Assembly: GCF_900091855.1 (NCBI RefSeq)
Contig: NZ_FMCH01000140.1
Coordinates: 1 to 41,198, forward strand
Direction: 5' to 3'
DNA length: 41,198 nt
Origin: Streptomyces sp. DvalAA-14
Lineage (GTDB): Bacteria; Actinomycetota; Actinomycetes; Streptomycetales; Streptomycetaceae
Part shown: positions 7,512 through 15,623 of the stretch, in pieces
Layout: every line of letters starts with the position of its first letter
How positions within the stretch are numbered: position 1 is the first letter of the stretch
Notes under the pieces: generated by a model
Told to the model about the DNA's origin: nothing
Seen by the model: only the letters and a program-made list of their open reading frames with translations
The model's database searches: none
Translations under genes and position numbers: made by a program

Positions 7512-8678
7512 ATGACCGCAAGGCTCGCGCTCCGCAAGAGCCGGCCGCCCGCATCGGGTTCCGGCCCCGTGGCGCTGGTCGAGTCACCTGTCCAGCTTTT
7601 GAACGTCCTGGAGTGGGCGCACGTGCGCCCGCCGGCCATACCGCCGATCCCCGCCCCGCGCGACGGCCGCGCCACCGAGGAGACCCCCTCGGTGGCGCAG
7701 CCGCTGACCGTAGTGGTGCTCTCGCCCGCCGACCCGATCAGCCGCGGGCAGCTGCGCCGGATGGCCGAACTCGCCCGCGAGGAGGGCGTGATCGTCCGCT
7801 GGTACGAGGCCCGGGGCGGTGAGGGCCGCCGCAACGGCCTGCTGCACACCGCCTTCGCCGTGGCCCCGCTGCTGCTGCGGGCCCGGCGGCTGGTCATCGG
7901 CGACCCGTTCTCCCGGCTGGTGCAGGTGCTGCTGCCGCTGTGCCGCGCCAAGGAGCTGACGGTCGTCGACGACGGCACGGCCACCATGGAGTTCACCGAG
8001 ATCCTGTCCCGCGGCGGCCGCCTGGTGCGCTGGCACCGCAGCGGGCACCGCAGGTCGCCGGCCGATGCCGCGTTCGGCCTGTTCGCCTCGGCCGCCCGGC
8101 GCCGGCTCACCCCCGGCAAGCGGCGCAGCATCGAGCTGTTCAGCGCGATGCCCGCCACCCCGCCGGCCGGGATGGCGCTGCGCACCAACCGGTTCGCCTG
8201 GACCCGCAGCCGGTTCGGGCCGCCGCACATCCTGGACGGCACCGACCTGATCGGCACCTCGCTGGTCGAGACCGGGGTGGTGGATCCCGAGAGCTATCTC
8301 ACGGTGGTCCGCTCGCTGGCCGAACAGCACGGCGCCCGCCGGTACTTCGCGCACCGGCGGGAGGCCGTCGACAAACTGCACCGGCTCGCCCAGGAGACCG
8401 GCCTGGAGATCGTCCGGCCGGACCTGCCGCTGGAACTGGTGGCCCGGCGCGGGCCGATCGGCAAGGCGATCTTGTCCTTCCCGTCCACCGTCGTGCACAC
8501 GCTGCCGCTGGCGCTGGCCGGCACCGGGGTGGACATCCTGGTCGTGGACATCGACCAGGAATGGCTGTCCTCGGCGGCCTCGCCGCGGGCGCACACCTTC
8601 CTCACCGGGATCACGCACACGGCCCGCGACCTGCACGGGCTGCCGGCCGCCGACTCACCGAGCCCGGCGCAGCCGTAG
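7512..8678 (+). CDS. GT52-like putative sialyl/nonulosonyl transferase
   Basis: 388 residues. The N-terminal VALVESPVQLLNVLEWAH (residues 20-37) is the opening strand-helix pattern of family 52 glycosyltransferases (the Lst-type sialyltransferase group). The C-terminal part has YFAHRRE, RPDLPLELVA and ILSFPSTVVHTLPL, equivalent to the HxRE, P-E and SFxST motifs of GT52 and polysialyltransferases. ATG 7512 follows GAGG at 7506-7509. The frame is open further upstream through neuB, but that is a shadow. It follows neuB by 71 nt in the same orientation and is closed by a strong hairpin. The inferred role is transfer of CMP-nonulosonate to the growing wall polymer. I recognise the fold family only by motif order, so the acceptor is unknown. 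Confidence 0.75.
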   Translation: MTARLALRKSRPPASGSGPVALVESPVQLLNVLEWAHVRPPAIPPIPAPRDGRATEETPSVAQPLTVVVLSPADPISRGQLRRMAELAREEGVIVRWYEARGGEGRRNGLLHTAFAVAPLLLRARRLVIGDPFSRLVQVLLPLCRAKELTVVDDGTATMEFTEILSRGGRLVRWHRSGHRRSPADAAFGLFASAARRRLTPGKRRSIELFSAMPATPPAGMALRTNRFAWTRSRFGPPHILDGTDLIGTSLVETGVVDPESYLTVVRSLAEQHGARRYFAHRREAVDKLHRLAQETGLEIVRPDLPLELVARRGPIGKAILSFPSTVVHTLPLALAGTGVDILVVDIDQEWLSSAASPRAHTFLTGITHTARDLHGLPAADSPSPAQP

Positions 8679-8728
8679 CCGCCGCCGGACCGGGCCGGGC
8701 CGTTCGGGGCGGCCCGGCCCGGCGGCGG
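8679..8728 (+). terminator. GC-rich terminator after the GT52-like gene
   Basis: Immediately after the stop codon, the left arm 8679-8702 (CCGCCGCCGG, ACC bulge, then GGGCCGGGCCG) pairs with 8709-8728 across a short loop, giving a stem of about 19 bp with a small bulge. It likely ends the rightward nonulosonate operon before the GT4 gene. Confidence 0.65.
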
Positions 8729-8815
8729 GGTGCCGGTTCGGGGCGCCGGTTCGGGCAGCGCGCACAAATCTCGTTCGCCCCCCGGCAAGGCGCACGTAAC
8801 CCATAGATCATCCAG

Positions 8816-10336
8816 ATGGGGTTGGGTGCGGGGATGGCGGGGAGTTTACGCGGATCAGCGCGCGTGGCAGTCGTGTCGGGCGGTGGTCTCGACGGTGACT
8901 CGCGCGCCCTCAGAGTGGCCGGCGCCGCCCGCGCGGCCGGATATCACGTCACCCTGATCGGCCGGGCACCGGCCACCGTCGCGCTGCCGGGTGTCGAGGT
9001 ACGGCAGGTGACCGTGCGCGATGTGCTGCGCACCCACCGGGTGCTGCGGCCCCGCCCCGGCCTGCGCTGGCCGCTGGCCTACCGGAGCGCGGCCGCGCAC
9101 GACCACCGCACCACCCTGCTCACCGCCCAGCGCTCGCTGCTGGCCACCCGCGGCGCCGAACTCGTCATCGTGCACCGGCCGTTGCCGCTGCTCGCCGTCG
9201 CCCGCTGCTGCCACGCACTGGCCTGGCTCCGGCACGGCGCCCGGGTCGGCTGGACCCGCACCCGCGCCGCCCAGTACCGGGCCGCCGTACGCCGCCGCAA
9301 GCGCCCGGACGGCCGGCTGGACAACCTGGTCACCGAACTGGCCCGGCTGCTGCTCGGCCGCCGTGCCTGGCGCCGCCTCGACCCCGGACTGCTGGACGAG
9401 GAAATCGCCTACGGGCCGGTCCTCGACGCGGTCCGCCCGCACCTCATCCACGCCCTCGGCCACCGCGCACTGGGCCTGGCGATCCGCGCCGCGCTGCGGG
9501 CCGAGGGCTCCGGCCACCGTATCGAGGTGGTCTGGGACGCGCCGCCGCGCGTCCCCGCGCAGACCCGGCGGGCCACGGTGGCCGGCGACGCGCTGCTGCG
9601 GACCTTCGCCCGCGAGGCCGACGGCGTGGTCACCGTCGGCGACCGGCTGGCCGGTGAACTCCGGCTCCGCCACGGCCTGTCCGCCACTCCCGCCGTGGTC
9701 CGCAACGCGCCGCCGCTGTCCGGCACCGGCCTCGACCATCCGCACGGCGTGCGCGACCGCTGCCATCTCGCCGCCGACGTACCGCTGCTAGTGCACACCG
9801 GCCCGATCACCCCCGACCGCGGCCCGGCCACCGTCATCGAGGCGCTCCCCAAGCTCTACGACCTGCACGCCGCCTTCGTCGTGCCCGACCCGGAGGCGTC
9901 CGAGGTCGGCGACTTGCGCGACCGGGCGGTCCAACTCGGCGTCCAGGGACGGCTCCACGTGCTGCCGTACGTCCCGGTCGACGAGATCCCCGCCTTCCTC
10001 TCCTCGGCGGACATCGGCGTCCTGCCGGTCCACCAACTCCCGCATCACCAGGCAGTGCTGGCGTCCCGTTACCTCGAATACGCCCACGCCCGGCTGCCGG
10101 TGGTCGTCAGTGACGTGCGCGCCATGGCCGCGGCCACCCTCGAACTCGGCAACGGCGAGGTCTTCCGGGCCCGCGACACCGCCGACTTCGTCCGCGCGGT
10201 CGGCGCGATCCTCACCAACCCGCGCCGCTACCGCAAGGCGTACGACCGCGTGGACGTCCTGCGCCAGTGGTCCTGGCAGACCGAGTCCACCGCGCTGCTG
10301 GACCTGTACGCCCGGCTGCTGGGACCCCGGGTCTGA
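8816..10336 (+). CDS. Family 4/1 glycosyltransferase (GT-B)
   Basis: 506 residues. The N-terminal Rossmann half begins ARVAVVSGGGLDGDSRALRVA, with the loop that contacts the sugar donor. The C-terminal half has PLLVHTGPITPDRGP and the long helical segment IPAFLSSADIGVLPVHQLPHH, followed by ASRYLEYAHARLPVVVSD, where the usual EX7E donor-binding region lies. Starts at 8816, 8834 (ATG) or 8864 (GTG) are all weakly supported by Shine-Dalgarno sequence, so the first about 16 residues are uncertain. It is separated from the nonulosonate operon by a terminator but keeps the same direction, and is the last glycosyltransferase of the locus. It probably acts in the same wall polymer, but sugar and acceptor cannot be read. 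Confidence 0.82.
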   Translation: MGLGAGMAGSLRGSARVAVVSGGGLDGDSRALRVAGAARAAGYHVTLIGRAPATVALPGVEVRQVTVRDVLRTHRVLRPRPGLRWPLAYRSAAAHDHRTTLLTAQRSLLATRGAELVIVHRPLPLLAVARCCHALAWLRHGARVGWTRTRAAQYRAAVRRRKRPDGRLDNLVTELARLLLGRRAWRRLDPGLLDEEIAYGPVLDAVRPHLIHALGHRALGLAIRAALRAEGSGHRIEVVWDAPPRVPAQTRRATVAGDALLRTFAREADGVVTVGDRLAGELRLRHGLSATPAVVRNAPPLSGTGLDHPHGVRDRCHLAADVPLLVHTGPITPDRGPATVIEALPKLYDLHAAFVVPDPEASEVGDLRDRAVQLGVQGRLHVLPYVPVDEIPAFLSSADIGVLPVHQLPHHQAVLASRYLEYAHARLPVVVSDVRAMAAATLELGNGEVFRARDTADFVRAVGAILTNPRRYRKAYDRVDVLRQWSWQTESTALLDLYARLLGPRV

Positions 10337-10418
10337 GCCCCTGGCTCCGCGCTCCGGGCCGGCGGCTTCGCGGCGGCCGGAGCCGCGGCGACCCCCCTGG
10401 GGCGGGACCCGTCGCCGG

Positions 10419-10444
10419 CCCCGGAATGCAATCGCACTCCGGGG
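10419..10444 (+). terminator. Hairpin after the GT4 gene
   Basis: CCCCGGAATGC (10419-10429), a four-base loop and GCACTCCGGGG (10434-10444) form an 11-bp stem with one mismatch, 80 bases after the GT4 stop. The rest of 10337-10667 is AT-richer than its surroundings and shows a second small hairpin, CCGC/GCGG, near 10470-10484, but no gene I can support. Confidence 0.55.
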
Positions 10445-10667
10445 GGCCCAATAACCTTACCGTGGGACCGCCGCTGCAATGCGGCACGACACGCGGTAAT
10501 TTCCGAGAAGGCCGAGATCGCACCGGATTCGTGACACGGCGTATGCGCGTACGGGTGCATAGGGTTTCGGCCGAATAAACGGCGGCGTGGCAAACGGACT
10601 AACCGAATGCCACGCCGTTCACCCGATTGCTGCGTCCCGGCCCAAACCCGGAGTCGTTGAACGTGGT

Positions 10668-10967
10668 GTGAATACGCCTTCCGGCCAGCCCCATTCAGCG
10701 GACACGGACCTGCGACGTGCCGGCTCGGTTCCGCGACCGCAGACGTTCGCTCCCGGGAACAGCCACGGGGAGGCGGCGCACGGCGCGGAATTCGGCCGCG
10801 CGCCGTCCGTCGGCCCGCCGTCGTGCGGCGTCCTGCTGGGCGAATTCCTCGCCCTGATGGGACGTATCGAAGCCGACTTCACACGCCGCTGGGACGCCGC
10901 GCATCTCGGCGCCCCGAGCGGCACCCACCAGCACGGCTCGCGACCGGGGCGGCGCCACCATGTATGA
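10668..10967 (+). CDS. Small hypothetical protein overlapping the DUF2637-like gene
   Basis: About 99 residues from a GTG at 10668. The frame is open from 10587, but third positions become strongly GC-biased only from about 10750, so the true start is uncertain. The only structured part is near the C-terminus: CGVLLGEFLALMGRIEADF followed by TRRWDAAHL, a likely amphipathic helix pair, then a His/Arg-rich tail ending RRHHV. Its TGA overlaps the ATG of the next gene by 8 bases, which suggests coupled translation. I do not recognise a family. Confidence 0.4.
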   Translation: MNTPSGQPHSADTDLRRAGSVPRPQTFAPGNSHGEAAHGAEFGRAPSVGPPSCGVLLGEFLALMGRIEADFTRRWDAAHLGAPSGTHQHGSRPGRRHHV

Positions 10968-11619
10968 ATACGACGAGTACCCGACGATCGCCCCCGAGAT
11001 TTTCGTCCCCGAGCCGGGCCAGGCACCGGACTTCCCGCCCGCGGAGCAGGCGGACGACACCTTGAGCCAGTGGGACGTGGACGTCGAGTTCGAGCAGCTG
11101 TTCCGGCAGCCGGCCCGGGAGGAGCCGCCGGCCGCCACCCAGCGGTCCACCGCGCCCCGGGTGGACCGGCGGCGCCGGCGCCAGCGCACGGTCCCGCTGC
11201 GCTGGCCGCTGCTGCTCGGCGTCGCCATCGCCGGCACCACCGCGATCGTCTCCAGCACCGTCAGCGTGCTCGGCGCGCTGGTCTCCTACAACCCGCTGCG
11301 CGAACTGGCGTCCCCCACCGCCCACGACCTGGCCTCCGCGTGGCCGCTGCTGATCTACGGCCCGTGGTTCGTCGGCTGTCTGTCCATCCTGCACGCGGCC
11401 GCGCACCGGCGTCAGGTGCGGGCCGCCTGGATCACGGTGATCGTCTTCTCGCTGATCGCCATGGCCCTGTGCATCGACCACGCGCCCAGAACGCTGACCG
11501 CGATCGCCACCGCGGGCCTGCCGCCCGTCTCGGCCCTGGTCAGCTTCCATCTCCTCTTCCGCCAGATCACCCTCCTGCATCCCCGGCACGCCAAGATCCC
11601 GCACCAGCGCAAGCACTGA
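10960..11619 (+). CDS. DUF2637-like membrane protein
   Basis: 219 residues. Residues 1-75 are acidic and soluble, then a basic patch RRRRRQR (about 68-74) precedes a hydrophobic half with about four membrane segments, WPLLLGVAIAGTTAIVSS, AWPLLIYGPWFVGCLSILHA, AAWITVIVFSLIAMALC and a last one before FHLLFRQITLLHP. The layout matches the DUF2637 proteins of Streptomyces plasmids and chromosomes, whose function is poorly known and sometimes linked to conjugative spread. It is overlapped by the small gene upstream and followed 21 bases later by a Cys-rich protein. No other plasmid or conjugation genes are nearby, so it is probably a chromosomal family member. Confidence 0.75.
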   Translation: MYEYDEYPTIAPEIFVPEPGQAPDFPPAEQADDTLSQWDVDVEFEQLFRQPAREEPPAATQRSTAPRVDRRRRRQRTVPLRWPLLLGVAIAGTTAIVSSTVSVLGALVSYNPLRELASPTAHDLASAWPLLIYGPWFVGCLSILHAAAHRRQVRAAWITVIVFSLIAMALCIDHAPRTLTAIATAGLPPVSALVSFHLLFRQITLLHPRHAKIPHQRKH

Positions 11620-11640
11620 CCTCCGGGGAAGAGGCCCACC

Positions 11641-12402
11641 ATGCTCCTGAAAGAGAACGACCAGGTAATGATCGAAAGAAGCCAGCACGCAGAGGACTGG
11701 TTCGTGTGGGGAATGTACTGCGCCGACTCGCCCCACAGCCCCGGAGGGTCGCATTTCGTGGTCGAACTGCCCGCCGTGATGGAGATGATCGAGATGGTCG
11801 CGCAGGGGCACGTCACCGGAGGGGAACTCCGGCAGGCACTGGATGATTTCGCGCGGCGATTCCACGCCCCGGAGCAGCAGACCGGTTCCTTCGGACCGCT
11901 CGGCCGCTCCGCGTCTTTCGACGGCCGGACGATCGGCGAGGACTGCCCGCACGGCTGCCCGGTGTGCGCGGGCGCCCAGGCGGAGTTCGACGCGATCGCC
12001 GCCGAATCCCTCACCCACAAGGTGCGGCTCTCGGACCCGGACCAGCACCCGTACGCGGCCGGCAAACACACCCTGCACCGCAGCACCTGCCCCAAGGTGG
12101 CCCGCTTCGTCGGCCGCGTCGAACCCGTCGGCTCCCCCCGCTTCCTGGCCGGCCTGCCCGCGTTCGCCCACCAGGGCGTCTGCAGCACCGCCTGGGCGGC
12201 GGGCATGCAGGTCCTCACCACCGAGGAGGCCGCCGTCTGGATCCACCACCACTCGGGCCCCCAGGACGGCGACCCCGGTTACAAGATCTGCTGCCAGTGC
12301 CTCCCCCCACTCCCCGGCACCACCACGGCCCCACCCGCGGCGAGCACGTTCGGGGCGGGTTACTGGGGCTGGGAGACGCAAAGCGCGGTCACCTGGGGCT
12401 AG
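11641..12402 (+). CDS. Hypothetical Cys-rich protein, partner of the DUF2637-like gene
   Basis: 253 residues with no recognised domain. The N-terminal half has a Trp/Tyr-rich segment (DWFVWGMYCADS) and a helix with the alternation MEMIEMVAQGHVTG. Cysteines occur in CPHGCPVC, STCPKV, GVCSTAW and KICCQCLPPLP, a pattern that could bind zinc or an iron-sulfur cluster; this is inference. ATG 11641 follows GAAGAGG with a 6-nt spacer; an ATG at 11668 is a weaker alternative. The stop codon TAG at 12400-12402 lies inside the left terminal inverted repeat of the adjacent 181-bp element, so that element may have altered the natural C-terminus. Confidence 0.75.
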   Translation: MLLKENDQVMIERSQHAEDWFVWGMYCADSPHSPGGSHFVVELPAVMEMIEMVAQGHVTGGELRQALDDFARRFHAPEQQTGSFGPLGRSASFDGRTIGEDCPHGCPVCAGAQAEFDAIAAESLTHKVRLSDPDQHPYAAGKHTLHRSTCPKVARFVGRVEPVGSPRFLAGLPAFAHQGVCSTAWAAGMQVLTTEEAAVWIHHHSGPQDGDPGYKICCQCLPPLPGTTTAPPAASTFGAGYWGWETQSAVTWG

Positions 12403-12579
12403 GCCGTGTCTGACAAATCCCGCCTGCCCCGCGACGTCTGGCACGCGCGCTCGCTGCGTTGTCGGGATCGTCCGAGTAGCCCACTACGAGGACGACCCTC
12501 CGCCTTGCGATCGCACGCACCAGACGCCGCGGGGCCCCGCCCTGCGGGCGGACGGCGCTATTTGTCAGACGCGGCCTAG
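12399..12579. mobile_element. 181-bp palindromic MITE-like element
   Basis: The ends are 20-bp inverted repeats with one mismatch: CTAGGCCGTGTCTGACAAAT (12399-12418) and, on the opposite strand, CTAGGCCGCGTCTGACAAAT (12560-12579). Internal arms also pair, CCCCGCGACGTCTGG (12427-12441) with 12520-12534 (one mismatch) and GTAG/CTAC at the apex near 12481, so the whole unit is an imperfect palindrome without coding capacity. It resembles short inverted repeats scattered in Streptomyces genomes. CTAG at both ends may be the target duplication. It sits between the last gene of the cluster and a likely native terminator. Confidence 0.8.
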
Positions 12580-12610
12580 CCCCGCCGACGAGTTCGCGTT
12601 CTCTCCATGT

Positions 12611-12657
12611 CAAGGACCGGGGCAGGCGGCGCCACCGCGCGCTTCCCCCGGTCCTTG
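12611..12657 (+). terminator. Terminator downstream of the DUF2637 cluster
   Basis: A perfect 12-bp stem, CAAGGACCGGGG (12611-12622) with its complement at 12646-12657, has a 23-nt loop. It is probably the original terminator of the three-gene cluster, now pushed away by the palindromic element. The remaining 12658-12951 holds GTTGTAACAAC (12696-12706) and an inverted pair GTCAC-N8-GTGAC (12707-12724), which may belong to the promoter of the M20 gene, and no gene. Confidence 0.65.
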
Positions 12658-12951
12658 TGGGGTGTCGGCCAGGGGCCGCCGCACCCGCACACACGGTTGT
12701 AACAACGTCACCGTAAGCTGTGACTCCTCGCCCGGCGGGCATCCGCATCGGTGAACCGAACAGACGTTGCCCCGTGGCGGGGGGCTCGTTGAGCGATCAG
12801 TTGCGCATCGACGAGCGACTATGGGTGTCATCCGGCCCGGACCCCAAAAGGGTGGGCATACCCCCGAGGAAGATCCGGTATGCGCCGATCGGGCGACTTC
12901 CCCTCCTCCCGCAGGACCGTAAATTCGCCGATCATGTAAGAGGAGCCGGTT

Positions 12952-14187
12952 GTGGGGCATACCCTGGCTGAGGTGAACGACGACTCACCCGGAGAGACAT
13001 CCGTAGGGACGACCGCCGCGTTGTCGGGCCTGGTGTCCGAGGATCTGCGTGCCGAGCTGATCGCCTTCCGCCGCGATCTGCACCGTCATCCCGAGCTGGC
13101 GCGGCAGGAGGTCCGGACCACCGAGAAGGTGCGGGCCCGGCTGGCGCAGGCGGGCTTGGCGCCGAAGGTGCTGCCGAACGGCACCGGGGTGGTCTGCGAC
13201 ATCGGCCCGGCGGACCCGGCCCGCCCGCGGATCGCGTTCCGGGCGGATCTGGACGCGCTGCCGGTGCCGGACACCAAGGACGTGCCCTACCGCTCCACCG
13301 TGGACGGACGCGCGCACGCCTGCGGCCACGACGTGCACACCAGCGTCGTACTCGGCGCCGGCCTGGTGCTCGCGGCGATGAACGAACGCGGCCGGCTGCC
13401 GCGCCCGGTGCGGCTGGTGTTCCAGGCGGCCGAGGAAATCATGCCCGGCGGCGCGCTGGACGCGGTGAAGGCCGGCGTGCTGGACGGCGTGGAACGCATC
13501 CTGGCCGTGCACTGCGACCCCCGGGTGGAGGTCGGCCGGATCGGGCTGCGCCAGGGGCCGATCACCTCGGCCGCCGACAAGGTGAAGATCACCCTGGACG
13601 GCCCCGGCGGCCACAGCGCCCGGCCGCATCTGACCACCGACCTGGTGATGGCCGCCGCCAAGCTGGCCACCGAGCTGCCCGCGGCGCTGGGCCGCCGGGT
13701 CGACCCCCGCTCCGGGCTGAGCGTGGTGTGGGGCCGCATCGAGTCCGGGCACGCGGCGAACGTCATCCCGCAGCACGCCGAACTCGAAGGCACCCTGCGC
13801 TGCCTGGAGCTGGCCGCCTGGCACGACGCCCCGGACCTGGTGCACGAGGTGATCGACCAGATCGCGGCGATCTACCGGGCCAAGTGTGAGATCACCTACG
13901 TGCGCGGCGTCCCGCCGGTGGTCAACGAGGCCGCCTCGGTGGAGTTGCTGCGCGAGGCGATGACCGGGCGGTACGGCCTGTCGGCCGTCGAGGACACCGA
14001 GCAGAGCCTGGGCGGCGAGGACTTCTCCTGGTATCTGGAGCACGTCCACGGCGCGCTCGCCCGGCTCGGCACCCGGCCGGTCGGCGACACCACCAAGCGG
14101 GACCTGCACCAGGGCGACTTCGACGTGGACGAGGGCGCCATCGCGGTCGGCGTGGAACTCTTCACGGCGGCCGCGCTGCTGTCCTGA
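12952..14187 (+). CDS. M20-family amidohydrolase / metallopeptidase
   Basis: 411 residues. Zinc-site motifs of the M20D/amidohydrolase group are present: FRADLDALPV, HACGHDVHT, FQAAEE (catalytic Glu) and GGEDFSWYLE near the C-terminus, with the lid/dimerisation domain in the middle (GGHSARPH). It likely hydrolyses an N-acyl amino acid or amide in the cytoplasm; the substrate cannot be told. GTG 12952 has AGAGGAG at about 12937-12943 and is preferred over an in-frame GTG at 12973. It is a single gene followed by a GC hairpin, next to but not sharing the operator of the nucleoside genes downstream. Confidence 0.9.
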   Translation: MGHTLAEVNDDSPGETSVGTTAALSGLVSEDLRAELIAFRRDLHRHPELARQEVRTTEKVRARLAQAGLAPKVLPNGTGVVCDIGPADPARPRIAFRADLDALPVPDTKDVPYRSTVDGRAHACGHDVHTSVVLGAGLVLAAMNERGRLPRPVRLVFQAAEEIMPGGALDAVKAGVLDGVERILAVHCDPRVEVGRIGLRQGPITSAADKVKITLDGPGGHSARPHLTTDLVMAAAKLATELPAALGRRVDPRSGLSVVWGRIESGHAANVIPQHAELEGTLRCLELAAWHDAPDLVHEVIDQIAAIYRAKCEITYVRGVPPVVNEAASVELLREAMTGRYGLSAVEDTEQSLGGEDFSWYLEHVHGALARLGTRPVGDTTKRDLHQGDFDVDEGAIAVGVELFTAAALLS

Positions 14188-14191
14188 GGAC

Positions 14192-14220
14192 CGGGCCCGG
14201 GGGGCCGCGCCGCGGGCCCG
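14192..14220 (+). terminator. Hairpin after the M20 gene
   Basis: CGGGCCCG at 14192-14199 pairs with the same self-complementary octamer at 14213-14220 across a 13-nt loop, a few bases after the stop codon. No T-tract follows. Confidence 0.5.
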
Positions 14221-14354
14221 GCGCCGGACTCCCCGGGCCCGAAGACAGCCTCGCCGAGCCGGTGTCCTGCACTTCTGACAGGGGGTGAAGAATCCACTAC
14301 GGGTGCTTCACCTGGCTGAAATGCGTCGATCCGATAACAGGTCTTCATTCGGTC

Positions 14355-14382
14355 TTTACCTGACATCTACGCGCGTTAAGCT
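14355..14382 (+). promoter_or_regulatory. Promoter of the BMP lipoprotein gene with degenerate nucleoside operator
   Basis: TTTACC (14355-14360) and TAAGCT (14377-14382) are 16 bp apart and form a reasonable -35/-10 pair. CTACGCGCGTTA at 14367-14378 fills the spacer and overlaps the -10. It matches 10 of 12 bases of the palindrome CTACGCGCGTAG found exactly at four other nucleoside promoters in the window. Confidence 0.65.
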
Positions 14383-14431
14383 CCGGCTTAGCCAGCGCCG
14401 GACGGGGCGCTTCCAACTGAAGGGGACCCTC

Positions 14432-15460
14432 TTGCGCCGGGTATCCAAGATCGCTGCCGCGGGTGTGGTTTCCGCGGCGCTCGCGCTGACCGCGACCGCG
14501 TGTGGCAGCAGTTCCACCTCGGACAGTGGCAAGGACAAGGGCGTCGGCATGGCCTACGACGTCGGCGGTCGTGGCGACCACTCCTTCAACGACTCCGCCG
14601 CCCGCGGTATGGACAAGGCTAACGCGGAATTCAAGCTCGGCACCAAGGAGCTGACCGCCAGTAATGGCGAGACCGAGTCGGACCGCGAGCAGCGGCTGGA
14701 CTCGCTGGCCGCGGCCGGCTACAACCCCGTGGTCGCGGTGGGCTTCACCTACGGCGACGCGGTGACCGCGATATCCAAGAAGTACCCCAAGACCACCTTC
14801 GGCCTGGTCGACTCCGTGGTGAACTCGCCCAACGTCGACAGCATGGTGTTCTCCACCGAGCAGAGCTCCTACCTCGCCGGTGTCGCCGCGGCCCTGAAGA
14901 CCAAGACCGGCAAGGTCGGCTTCATCGGCGGCGTGCACAACACCCTGATCGGCACCTTCGACGCCGGCTTCGCGCAGGGCGTCAAGGACACCAAGCCGTC
15001 GGTGACGGTGACCCGCCAGTACCTGTACGAGACCGACACCAAGGGCTTCGCCGACCCGACGTCGGCGCAGGGCAAGGCCCAGGGCATGCTCGACAGCGGC
15101 GTGGACGTCATCTACACCGCGGCCGGCCTGTCCGGTGACGGCTCCATCCAGGCGGTGGCCGCCAAGTCCGGTGCGTGGGCGATCGGTGTCGACTCCGACC
15201 AGTACCAGGACCCGGCGCTGGCCAAGTACAAGAACAGCATCCTCACCTCGGCCATCAAGAACGTCGACGTGGCGGTGTACGACCTCATCAAGTCGGTCCA
15301 CGACGGCAAGCCGAAGACCGGCACCAACTCGTACAACCTCGCCAACAACGGTGTGTCGCTCGCGACGTCCGGCGGCTTCATCGGCGACATCCAGTCGCAG
15401 TTGGACACCGCCAAGCAGAAGATCGTCTCGGGTGCGATCAAGGTCAGCAGCACTCCGTGA
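14432..15460 (+). CDS. BMP-family nucleoside-binding lipoprotein (ABC transporter)
   Basis: 342 residues from TTG 14432, chosen because AGGGG at 14421-14425 sits six bases upstream and the product then begins with a compact signal peptide, LRRVSKIAAAG...ALTATACGSS. The Cys of TATAC is the lipidation site; the -3 Ala is slightly unusual for a lipobox. The mature protein is a BMP/PnrA-type purine-nucleoside receptor: MAYDVGGRGDHSFND, FTYGDAV, VGFIGGVHNTLIGTFDAGF and VIYTAAGLSGDGSIQA are family landmarks. It delivers nucleosides to the two-permease transporter encoded downstream. A strong hairpin lies between it and the ATPase gene, so the receptor can be made in excess. Confidence 0.93.
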   Translation: MRRVSKIAAAGVVSAALALTATACGSSSTSDSGKDKGVGMAYDVGGRGDHSFNDSAARGMDKANAEFKLGTKELTASNGETESDREQRLDSLAAAGYNPVVAVGFTYGDAVTAISKKYPKTTFGLVDSVVNSPNVDSMVFSTEQSSYLAGVAAALKTKTGKVGFIGGVHNTLIGTFDAGFAQGVKDTKPSVTVTRQYLYETDTKGFADPTSAQGKAQGMLDSGVDVIYTAAGLSGDGSIQAVAAKSGAWAIGVDSDQYQDPALAKYKNSILTSAIKNVDVAVYDLIKSVHDGKPKTGTNSYNLANNGVSLATSGGFIGDIQSQLDTAKQKIVSGAIKVSSTP

Positions 15461-15489
15461 CCGCGAACCGATGACAGGTGCTTGACGAC

Positions 15490-15530
15490 GAGGCTCGGCG
15501 GGGGTTGCTGAAGCGCCCCCGCCGGGCCTC
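15490..15530 (+). terminator. Hairpin between receptor and transporter genes
   Basis: GAGGCTCGGCGGGGG (15490-15504) pairs with CCCCCGCCGGGCCTC (15516-15530): 15 pairs, one of them U-G, around an 11-nt loop, 30 bases after the lipoprotein stop. There is no T-tract, so it may stabilise or attenuate rather than fully stop transcription. Confidence 0.7.
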
Positions 15531-15623
15531 GCTCACTGTCCGGCTCCTGTGCACGGGCCCGCGAACGGCCCTGCGGACGGTCCCGGCCGCCCCTGCCGGG
15601 TGACCGTCTGTGAATGCCCGGGG

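Noticed and set aside
5104..7587. 827-residue open frame antisense to neuA and neuB
   Set aside because: No domain, composition typical of an antisense shadow, and both sense genes are unmistakable.
10587..10667. Extension of the small protein to the GTG at 10587
   Set aside because: Third codon positions in this part are not GC-biased, so it is probably untranslated.
12707..12724. AfsQ1 site
   Set aside because: The GTCAC and GTGAC halves are 8 bp apart; the consensus needs 6, in direct orientation.
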